5,985 nt of DNA from Bacteroidales bacterium (GTDB lineage Bacteria > Bacteroidota > Bacteroidia > Bacteroidales > P3), in assembly GCA_017632095.1 (NCBI GenBank), contig JAGBSA010000261.1, positions 1-5,985 on the forward strand. Reading direction: 5' to 3'. The translations under genes and the position numbers were made by a program. The notes below the pieces were generated by a model, which saw nothing but the letters and a program-made list of their open reading frames with translations, was not told where the DNA came from and did no database searches. This document shows, piece after piece, positions 1 to 5,402 of this stretch; positions within the stretch are counted from its first letter, which is position 1; each line of letters begins with the position of its first letter.

Positions 1-620
1 CGAGAGTCGTTCTCATCATCAATTACAAAAAGATGTGTCATCAAAACCTTTGCTCCTTCTTCGTCTTTGAAGTTTTCGATGGTTTGTTGCCAAATGTTTT
101 GAAGATAATCTCTTAAAGCTTGCTCTTGATTGTCGATGTCAAAGTGTTCTCTTAGGCGTTGCTCGTTTACAAATGGGGTTGCAATCAATTGAAGCGGGTA
201 GTTGTATTTTGGAAGTTTGATTTGAAGGTAGTTTGCTCCTGATTTTTCTATGGTGATATGTTCATTTATCTTTCCCATTTCCTGATAAACTCCGTAGTTT
301 CCAAGAAAGAATATACCGTTCTTTTTAGCAAAACTATCCGGCATATCGATTCTGTCTGCCGAATCGTGATTTCCAGCTATTGCAACGATAGGACGTTTGC
401 CGTTTTCTGAGATTTCGTAAAGTGAATCGTATAATAAGGTCATGGAAGCGACTGAAGGATTGAAGGTGTCGAACAAATCGCCTGCTATTAAGACGATGTC
501 GATTTGCTCTTCTTTACAAACTTGGGCTAACTCTTGCAAGAATGCTGCTTGTTCTTCATTTCGCTGATAGGCATAAAGCTTCTTGCCGATATGAATGTCG
601 GAAGTGTGAAGTATTTTCAT
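1..620 (-). CDS. sbcD: Exonuclease subunit SbcD (N-terminal half, cut by window edge)
   Basis: This is the nuclease subunit of the SbcCD (Mre11-Rad50-like) complex, which cleaves DNA hairpins and processes double-strand ends in the cytoplasm. The visible 206 residues start at ATG 618-620 and run off the left edge; family members are roughly 400 residues, so about half is present. The calcineurin-like phosphoesterase metal motifs appear in order: HTSDIHIG at 5-12 (D8, H10), AGDLFD at 46-51 (D48), GNHDS at 83-87 (N84, H85) and MTH at 194-196 (H196). The first motif has Ile-His-Ile where many homologues have Trp-His-Leu; the metal ligands are kept. The start lies 25 bases after the tonB stop on the same strand, so co-transcription is likely. 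sbcC would be expected beyond the left edge, but that is inference. A different Mre11-type phosphoesterase is possible but less likely given the complete motif set. Confidence 0.9.
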   Translation of the reverse strand, partial: MKILHTSDIHIGKKLYAYQRNEEQAAFLQELAQVCKEEQIDIVLIAGDLFDTFNPSVASMTLLYDSLYEISENGKRPIVAIAGNHDSADRIDMPDSFAKKNGIFFLGNYGVYQEMGKINEHITIEKSGANYLQIKLPKYNYPLQLIATPFVNEQRLREHFDIDNQEQALRDYLQNIWQQTIENFKDEEGAKVLMTHLFVIDDENDS

Positions 621-645
621 AAAAAGAGTGAACTAAATGGTTGTT

Positions 646-1383
646 TTATCTGAATATATAGGTAATTGTACCTTTTTGAACTTCAGGTGCGTCTGGTTTT
701 TTGGTGAATTGCGATTTTTTTGCTGCTTGTTCACATTTTCTAAATAAGTTTGAATCCCATATAGTGGTGCCTCGCGCTCCTCCTTTGGCCTCTATGACAT
801 TTCCATTTTGATCTACCTTTATCTCAACAACGATATTGCCGACTTTTTCGGTAGAAGAACTTGGCTTTCCTAAGTTTTTGGCACCTCTTCCTGCAAGAGA
901 GAACGATGTTCCACTACCTGCACCGTCTCCACCACTGCCTTTGCCATCTCCTTTTCCTTCTCCGGCATCTCCACCACTGCCTTCCTTTACCTTACCTTTT
1001 GTGAACAAAGCGTTCTGATTAATTTCAGGCTCTTCGTTTTCTTTTGGCTTAGCAACAGCTTCTTGTTTTGGTTTCTTCTGTTTGTTTTCCGTTTTCTTAC
1101 TAACAAGAGGTACATCTTCAGCATCTTGAGTTACCTCCCCAACTTCTTCATCGGGAATTGTTTCTCCTAAAGACACATCTTCACCTCCTTCTGCAGCATG
1201 TTCAAGATCTGTTCCTATGTCGCTAAATTCCCCTAAGTCCATTTCAACTCCTAATTCAGGAGGTGGCGGATCGGGGTATTTAAGACCAAGAACCAAAAGC
1301 AAAGCAACAACCACACCGTGAAAGGCTATGGAAGCAGCGAATCCGATTATTTTTCGTTTAGTGTCTTTTTCTCTTATGTCCAT
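646..1383 (-). CDS. tonB: TonB-family energy transducer
   Basis: This 245-residue periplasm-spanning protein would pass energy from the ExbB-ExbD motor to outer-membrane TonB-dependent transporters. One N-terminal membrane segment (about 12-34) contains Ser18-x3-His22 followed by a Val/Leu run, matching the spacing of the functional Ser/His pair in the E. coli TonB anchor. After a short proline stretch (38-42) come an acidic region (45-90), a Lys/Glu/Pro region (96-120) and a Gly/Asp/Lys linker (135-158). The C-terminal domain (about 165-245) contains GNIVVEIKVDQNGNV at 182-196 and ends in a beta strand, GTITYIF, as in TonB C-terminal domains. The usual YP motif is not seen. The start follows the exbD stop by one base, consistent with translational coupling. 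A TolA-like role is an alternative; the SxxxH anchor occurs in TolA too, so the gene name is provisional. Confidence 0.82.
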   Translation of the reverse strand: MDIREKDTKRKIIGFAASIAFHGVVVALLLVLGLKYPDPPPPELGVEMDLGEFSDIGTDLEHAAEGGEDVSLGETIPDEEVGEVTQDAEDVPLVSKKTENKQKKPKQEAVAKPKENEEPEINQNALFTKGKVKEGSGGDAGEGKGDGKGSGGDGAGSGTSFSLAGRGAKNLGKPSSSTEKVGNIVVEIKVDQNGNVIEAKGGARGTTIWDSNLFRKCEQAAKKSQFTKKPDAPEVQKGTITYIFR

Positions 1384-1384
1384 T

Positions 1385-1798
1385 CTATTTTGCAGCTTCA
1401 GTAGCTAATATGACCTTGTGCTTTTTCCCTTGGCTGGCATTTACTTTGTTTACAGCATCTATTACTTTCACGACGTATTGAACAGCAACTGATGCGTCGG
1501 AATGCAGTTTTACAGTCCCGTCTGTAACTTCGCTCAAAAGATTTCCAATAATCACAGGAAGTTCTTCTTCACTTATCGGATTATTCTCAACAAAGAATTG
1601 ATTATTCTCATCAATAGAAACCGTGACATTTTGTTTCGCCATGGTTTGTCCACTTGTGCTTTTTGGTAATAGCAGTTTTATCGCATTAGGACTTATAAGC
1701 GTTGATGTCAACATGAAGAATATCAACAGCAAAAAGACTAAATCCGACATCGAAGACGAATTAAAGTTCGGGTCTATTTTGTTTCGTGTTTGTATCAT
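1385..1798 (-). CDS. exbD: ExbD/TolR-family biopolymer transport protein
   Basis: This is a small component of the proton-driven ExbB-ExbD motor. I place the start at ATG 1796-1798, giving 137 residues. The frame is open upstream to 1858, but that extension of 20 residues lies within the end of exbB and looks unlike family N-termini, whereas residues 1-18 of the short form read as the usual cytoplasmic lead-in. One membrane segment (about 19-36) begins with SDLVFLLLIFFML; Asp19 is the conserved proton-path aspartate (Asp25 in E. coli ExbD). The periplasmic domain follows, starting with KLLLPKSTSGQ (about 41-51), a common ExbD/TolR sequence style. It starts 7 bases after the exbB stop and its TAG stop is one base from the tonB start. 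The sequence alone cannot separate ExbD from TolR; the adjacent tonB-like gene favours ExbD. Confidence 0.9.
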   Translation of the reverse strand: MIQTRNKIDPNFNSSSMSDLVFLLLIFFMLTSTLISPNAIKLLLPKSTSGQTMAKQNVTVSIDENNQFFVENNPISEEELPVIIGNLLSEVTDGTVKLHSDASVAVQYVVKVIDAVNKVNASQGKKHKVILATEAAK

Positions 1799-1805
1799 GA
1801 TGATT

Positions 1806-2501
1806 TTATTGAGCAGGTTCGTGCAACAAATCCATAAACTCCATAGTTCGTGCTTCAAGCATAAAAACTATTTTGTTGATTTTTCCTACCAATATACTGT
1901 AAAGAAAATTCGCTATAATACCTACAATCAATCCGCCAACGGTTGTTACCATTGCTTCGTAGATTCCTCCAGATAGCAATTGGATATCAATATTGTTTCC
2001 AGCAGTACTCATATCGAAGAAAGCCTTTACCATACCTGTTACCGTACCAAGAAAACCTAATGAAGGACCTAAAGCAGCTATTGTTCCAACCATTGAAACC
2101 CCGTTCTCCAATCTTGCAACCTCTAATTTACCTACGTTTTCTATTGCTTGGTTTATGTCGTTTAGAGGTCTTCCAAGGCGAGATAACCCTTTCCCAATCA
2201 TTCTTCCGATAGGTGTATCATTATTTTCGGTCAATCTTTTGGCTCCTGCCAAATCTCCTTTATGGATGCATTCTCTTACATTGTCCATAAAGTTCTTGTC
2301 TTCTTGAAGTGCTTTGTTCAAAGCGATGTATCGTTCTACGAATATGTAGATTGCCACTATCGAAACAATGGCAAGGACTATCATAATCCAACCTCCTTTG
2401 ACTGCTAAGGAGAAAACATTAAGTTTTGCTGTAGTTTCAGCAGCTTGTGTTGCAACTTCCGCTCCGGCTTGTTGTATTTGTAAAAGTATGTTTGCTAACA
2501 T
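1806..2501 (-). CDS. exbB: ExbB/TolQ-family proton channel protein
   Basis: This 231-residue inner-membrane protein would form the pentameric channel around ExbD that turns proton flow into motion of TonB. Three membrane segments are visible at about 37-57, 138-160 and 183-206, with a cytoplasmic domain between the first two. The family signature LGFLGTVTGM lies at 148-157 and YEAMVTTVGGL at 181-191. By spacing, Thr153, Glu182 and Thr187 correspond to Thr148, Glu176 and Thr181 of E. coli ExbB, the polar residues of the channel lumen, so the protein appears functional. It follows the T9SS-protein gene by 26 bases and precedes exbD by 7. The leader is A-rich (AAACAAAAAACAAAGCACAG before ATG) with no strong Shine-Dalgarno site. 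TolQ is the alternative assignment. Confidence 0.92.
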   Translation of the reverse strand: MLANILLQIQQAGAEVATQAAETTAKLNVFSLAVKGGWIMIVLAIVSIVAIYIFVERYIALNKALQEDKNFMDNVRECIHKGDLAGAKRLTENNDTPIGRMIGKGLSRLGRPLNDINQAIENVGKLEVARLENGVSMVGTIAALGPSLGFLGTVTGMVKAFFDMSTAGNNIDIQLLSGGIYEAMVTTVGGLIVGIIANFLYSILVGKINKIVFMLEARTMEFMDLLHEPAQ

Positions 2502-2527
2502 CTGTGCTTTGTTTTTTGTTTATAATG

Positions 2528-4030
2528 TTATTGTACAATGATTTTTTCAATTTGATGACCATTATGTGTCATTATAAGCAAGAAGAATATTCCTTTTTTC
2601 TCTCTGAAGTCAAATTCTTCTGGCAATATATTTCCTTCGTCTATGGTTTTGCCTTGATTATCGCTTATTCTCCAATAATCAACAGCAACATCTTGTGCTT
2701 GGAATTTAATTATTCCAGAAGTAGGGTTTGGATATAATGAAATAAATTTCGTCTCTACATCTTCAATTCCTTGTTGTATTGTGTTGAAATGGAATTCTTC
2801 ACTCCAATTACTTTCAAATTCTCCGCACAATGCACGAATCTTTACTTTGTACTCTGTTTGTGGAGTCAATCCGATAGGAGAAAACATTGGTGATCCTTCG
2901 ATTAAAACTCCTGTTGTAGGCAATTGCTCATTTGCTTTTGCGAATATAACTTCCCACAAAGACTGACTCATGCTACCCGGAGTCCATTCTATCTTGACAG
3001 AAGAGTATCCTATTTCTCTGGTGTGAATACCGCTGACAGCAGCACAAGGAGGTGCAACAGTAGTAAAGGTTCTTATGTCAGACCATTCGCTATACAATTC
3101 ATCGCATACGCCTCTTACGAAAACAGAATAAGAACGTCCGCCTTCAAGATTTGTAAGTGTAACAACGGTATCTGTAGTTATAACTGATTCTCCTTCGCCT
3201 GCAGTGTGCCCTGCAAAGCCATACTCAACTTCCCACTTGTTTTGACCGAATCCTTTGTTGAAATGAACAGTTGCTTCATTGATTCCGATTTCAGAGAAAG
3301 TAGTTCCGAATGGTATATTACCGCAAGCGTGTTGTGTTGTAAAACTTGTTTGGGCAGAATACACAGTATCGTAAGTCGAACCATACTTTATGACTGAGTA
3401 CATTCTTACATAGTAAGTTGTTCCTGAGGTAAGACCGGTTACATCTTTACTCATAACGTGAGGGAATGAAGATGCAGAACCTCCAAATGTAGTTCTGTTG
3501 TCATTATATGTAGGGTTTGGGCTAGTACCATAAACAAACCCTTTGTTAGTTTGAATAGTTGCATCGTTCTTTGCAAGAATCTCTCCCGAGAAAGTTGCTT
3601 CCATCAATCCGATATTTGACACTGTTGGAGTGGAAAAAGAAGGTGGTAATGCAACTGGGGTAGTAAAGTTCAGGATATTTGTAGAGTACACAGTATCTGC
3701 AGTTGCTCCCGAGCCTTTTTTTACATACGCTCTAACGTAATAAGTAGTATTTGGAGCAAGGTTTGTTACTGTTGTGTTGTAACTTCCAGTGTTTGTTCCA
3801 GAAACGTTTTTCGCAGTTCCGTTTGCTTTTGTCGGTAGAGGGTTTGTTGAATATACGAATCCCTTTCCATTGACTGTCCAATTCCCTTTGCTGACTAAAT
3901 TTCCATAAAACTTAGCTCCAGTTATCGTAACGTTGTTCAAGCTATCCATTGTAACAGTTGGATCTTGTCCAAAGGCAAATGATGAGAACAGAATCATTAT
4001 TCCGACCAACAATGCTGAATATTTTTTCAT
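2528..4030 (-). CDS. Secreted FnIII-like repeat protein with type IX secretion sorting domain
   Basis: This 500-residue exported protein has no recognised enzyme domain. A Sec signal peptide spans 1-21 (KK, hydrophobic core, cleavage probably after AFG, leaving Gln22). Four fibronectin-III-like modules follow. Modules 1 (about 23-125) and 2 (about 131-232) share GFVY at 57 and 164, TYYVR at 96 and 205, and DTVYS at 112 and 221. Modules 3 (about 236-324) and 4 (about 329-417) are a second type, with WEV at 266 and 359, and one Cys near each end. The C-terminus (about 426-500) is a type A T9SS sorting domain: SLYPNPTSG at 431-439, a beta-rich stretch and final KIIVQ. It should cross the outer membrane through the T9SS and be anchored at or released from the surface. 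Binding or adhesion is a guess. The leader is A-rich, with a candidate promoter about 50 bases upstream. Confidence 0.9.
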   Translation of the reverse strand: MKKYSALLVGIMILFSSFAFGQDPTVTMDSLNNVTITGAKFYGNLVSKGNWTVNGKGFVYSTNPLPTKANGTAKNVSGTNTGSYNTTVTNLAPNTTYYVRAYVKKGSGATADTVYSTNILNFTTPVALPPSFSTPTVSNIGLMEATFSGEILAKNDATIQTNKGFVYGTSPNPTYNDNRTTFGGSASSFPHVMSKDVTGLTSGTTYYVRMYSVIKYGSTYDTVYSAQTSFTTQHACGNIPFGTTFSEIGINEATVHFNKGFGQNKWEVEYGFAGHTAGEGESVITTDTVVTLTNLEGGRSYSVFVRGVCDELYSEWSDIRTFTTVAPPCAAVSGIHTREIGYSSVKIEWTPGSMSQSLWEVIFAKANEQLPTTGVLIEGSPMFSPIGLTPQTEYKVKIRALCGEFESNWSEEFHFNTIQQGIEDVETKFISLYPNPTSGIIKFQAQDVAVDYWRISDNQGKTIDEGNILPEEFDFREKKGIFFLLIMTHNGHQIEKIIVQ

Positions 4031-4082
4031 TTTTTATGATGTTTTACGTGTACAAATTTTTAATTGCCAAATTAAGCAACTG

Positions 4083-4090
4083 CAAATATA
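4083..4090 (-). promoter_or_regulatory. Candidate Bacteroidota -7 promoter box for the T9SS-protein unit
   Basis: On the minus strand this reads TATATTTG, a perfect match to the Bacteroidota -7 consensus TAnnTTTG, followed by GCA as is common. It lies about 50 bases upstream of the ATG at 4030. No clear TTTG -33 box is present at the expected 19-21-base spacing; the best match there is TTAC. Transcription would start a few bases downstream and may continue through exbB, exbD, tonB and sbcD. Confidence 0.55.
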
Positions 4091-4203
4091 CAAAAAAAAC
4101 GTAGAATAATGGTAATGAATGTTAATAATATTAAAATATTTTTTTAATGCCACACTTTGTATCTTGGTTTTGTTTTTGTGGAATGAAATTTTGCTAATCT
4201 GTT

Positions 4204-4216
4204 TTCAAGGCTTGAA
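4204..4216. repeat. 13-base palindrome TTCAAG-G-CTTGAA
   Basis: Two perfect 6-base arms flank one central base. A degenerate relative, TTCAAGACTTAAT, occurs at 4309-4321 (10 of 13 bases identical). The form suits a dimeric repressor or activator site, but short dyads arise easily in AT-rich DNA and no regulator is known from the window. Confidence 0.4.
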
Positions 4217-4242
4217 GATATGTGTTTTTATTACCATTTAGC

Positions 4243-4286
4243 GAAACTTTGTTTCAGAATTTTCTTTCTTGAATCTAGAAAATTCT
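4243..4286. repeat. Two adjacent small inverted repeats
   Basis: GAAAC-TTT-GTTTC (4243-4255) is followed immediately by a 9-base perfect inverted repeat with arms AGAATTTTC (4256-4264) and AGAAAATTCT-type partner GAAAATTCT (4278-4286), with a 13-base loop. The loop of the second contains CTTGAAT. These could be protein-binding dyads; neither is GC-rich nor ends in a run of T suited to a terminator on the plus strand. Confidence 0.35.
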
Positions 4287-4303
4287 TTCTTCGTTTTAGA
4301 AAA
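4263..4303. repeat. Tandem operator-like dyads with 21-base period
   Basis: The unit TCTTTCTT-N5-TAGAAAA occurs at 4263-4282 and again at 4284-4303, offset by exactly 21 bases. Each unit is itself a dyad, TTTCT-N7-AGAAA (4265-4281 and 4286-4302). The conserved arms with unrelated central bases (TGAATCT versus TCGTTTT) look like two copies of one protein-binding site on the same helix face. They end about 38 bases before the candidate -33 position of the rightward promoter. Confidence 0.5.
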
Positions 4304-4340
4304 ATGAATTCAAGACTTAATTTTGTGCTTTGAGAAATAA

Positions 4341-4372
4341 TTTCGAGATGTCAATAATTTATGATAACTTTG
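4341..4372 (+). promoter_or_regulatory. Candidate Bacteroidota promoter for the nucleotidyltransferase-TPR unit
   Basis: TAACTTTG at 4365-4372 matches the Bacteroidota -7 box TAnnTTTG exactly. TTTC at 4341-4344, one base off the -33 consensus TTTG, sits 20 bases upstream, within the usual 19-21-base spacing. Transcription would begin around 4376-4380 and give a short leader of about 15-20 bases before the ATG at 4395, with no room for a riboswitch. Confidence 0.65.
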
Positions 4373-4394
4373 CAGAAATAAAATAAGATAGGTT

Positions 4395-5402
4395 ATGAAT
4401 ATAGTGATTCCAATGGCGGGAATGGGAAAACGTCTCCGCCCTCACACATTGACAACTCCCAAACCATTGATAGAAGTTGCGGGAAAATCCATAGTAAGAC
4501 GCTTATGCGAAGATATAAATCAAGTTGTAGGCGAACAAATCGAAGAAATAGGCTTTATAATCGGTGATTTCGGAAAAGAAGTTGAAGAAAGATTGCTCCA
4601 AATCGCTGAACAATTAGGAGCAAAAGGTAAAATATACTATCAAAACGAACCCTTGGGAACGGCACATGCTGTTTGGTGTGCACGCGAAAGCCTTAAAGGG
4701 AAAGTAACCGTTGCATTTGCAGACACATTGTTTGATGCCGGTTTTGCAATGAACACAGAGGAAGACGGCATTATTTGGACTCATAAAGTTGAAGACCCAA
4801 GTGCATTCGGTGTTGTCAGAAAGAATGATGACGAAACAATAAATGGGTTTGTTGAAAAGCCAAAAGAATTTGTCAGCAACGAGGCTATAATCGGTATCTA
4901 CTACTTTAAGTCTGGTGAAAACTTGTTAAGCGAGTTGCAATATTTGATAGACAACAACATAACAAAGTCCGGCGAATATCAATTGACAGATGCGTTGCAA
5001 AATATGTTGGATAAGGGTTTGAAGTTCAAGACTAATGATGTTAAAGAGTGGCTTGATTGCGGTAATCCTGCTGCAACAATAAACACAAATCAAAGAGTGT
5101 TGGAGTTGAAATCAGGAAAAGAACAACTAGTTTCAAGAGACGTTAAATCAAACAACAGCGTCATAATTCCACCTGTTTATATCGGCAAAGGCGTTTCAAT
5201 AAGCAATTCGGTGATTGGCCCTTACGTCAGCGTAGCTGAAGGATGCGAAATCAACGATTGCAGAATAGAGAATACCATGATAGGCAAACAATGTATTCTA
5301 TCAAAGAGTGTTATTGCTGAAAGTATGATTGGAAACAACGTAAACATAAAATCCAATATTCAACGTTTGAGTATAGGAGATTATAGTGTAGTTGAATTAT
5401 AA
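4395..5402 (+). CDS. Sugar-phosphate nucleotidyltransferase with C-terminal left-handed beta-helix
   Basis: This 335-residue cytoplasmic enzyme should couple a sugar 1-phosphate to an NTP, making an NDP-sugar for envelope polysaccharide or glycan synthesis. The nucleotidyltransferase domain spans about 1-235: GMGKRLRPHTLTTPKPL at 9-25 (nucleotide and phosphate binding, Arg13 and Lys23), EPLGTAHAV at 85-93, FAD at 108-110 (Asp110 likely a metal ligand), DPSAFGVV at 134-141, EKP at 154-156, GEYQLTD at 193-199 and WLDCGNP at 219-225 (Asp221 probably the second metal ligand). Residues about 254-330 show the Ile/Val-Gly hexapeptide pattern of a left-handed beta-helix, here short. The fold is that of RmlA/GalU-type and mannose-1-phosphate guanylyltransferases; sugar and base cannot be read from sequence, so no symbol is given. 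The start is supported by the conserved MNIVIPMAGMG N-terminus. It overlaps the next gene by one base. Confidence 0.9.
   Translation: MNIVIPMAGMGKRLRPHTLTTPKPLIEVAGKSIVRRLCEDINQVVGEQIEEIGFIIGDFGKEVEERLLQIAEQLGAKGKIYYQNEPLGTAHAVWCARESLKGKVTVAFADTLFDAGFAMNTEEDGIIWTHKVEDPSAFGVVRKNDDETINGFVEKPKEFVSNEAIIGIYYFKSGENLLSELQYLIDNNITKSGEYQLTDALQNMLDKGLKFKTNDVKEWLDCGNPAATINTNQRVLELKSGKEQLVSRDVKSNNSVIIPPVYIGKGVSISNSVIGPYVSVAEGCEINDCRIENTMIGKQCILSKSVIAESMIGNNVNIKSNIQRLSIGDYSVVEL

Larger units (their letters stand above)
4031..4394. other. Divergent intergenic regulatory region
   Basis: These 364 bases separate the leftward T9SS-protein unit from the rightward nucleotidyltransferase unit. I see no credible gene: the open frames are very short and lack family features. 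The content is a leftward promoter match near 4083-4090, a very AT-rich stretch at about 4120-4146 including the palindrome AAAATATTTT (4133-4142), a dyad-rich stretch at 4204-4303, and a rightward promoter at 4341-4372. A-tracts and T-tracts suggest local curvature. The dyads lie upstream of both candidate promoters, a position suited to regulator binding. Confidence 0.7.

Noticed and set aside
836..1018. Plus-strand open frame with a Pro/Ser/Leu-rich product
   Set aside because: It is the complement of the glycine-rich linker of tonB; the proline richness simply mirrors GGN codons on the other strand.
1623..1976. Plus-strand open frame of 117 codons opposite exbD and exbB
   Set aside because: It is the antisense of two well-supported genes, resembles no family and has no promoter or leader of its own.
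1943..2307. Overlapping plus-strand open frames opposite exbB
   Set aside because: They lie antisense to the conserved channel segments and show no recognisable domain.
2530..2539. Perfect palindrome ATTGTACAAT at the end of the T9SS-protein gene
   Set aside because: It is formed by the final Ile-Val-Gln codons and the stop; it is too short and AT-rich for a terminator, has no T run, and is likely a coding coincidence.
2447..3397. Several open frames on both strands overlapping the T9SS-protein gene
   Set aside because: The 500-residue minus-strand frame has a signal peptide, repeated modules and a sorting domain; the others are shadows in alternative frames.
4133..4142. AAAATATTTT palindrome as a possible operator or terminator
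   Set aside because: It is pure A/T in a very AT-rich stretch, so chance self-complementarity is expected; the hairpin would be too weak to terminate.
4305..4334. Tiny plus-strand open frame (about nine codons) before the nucleotidyltransferase gene, considered as a leader peptide
   Set aside because: It lies upstream of the best promoter, so it would not be transcribed from it, and it has no leader-peptide features such as repeated codons for one amino acid.
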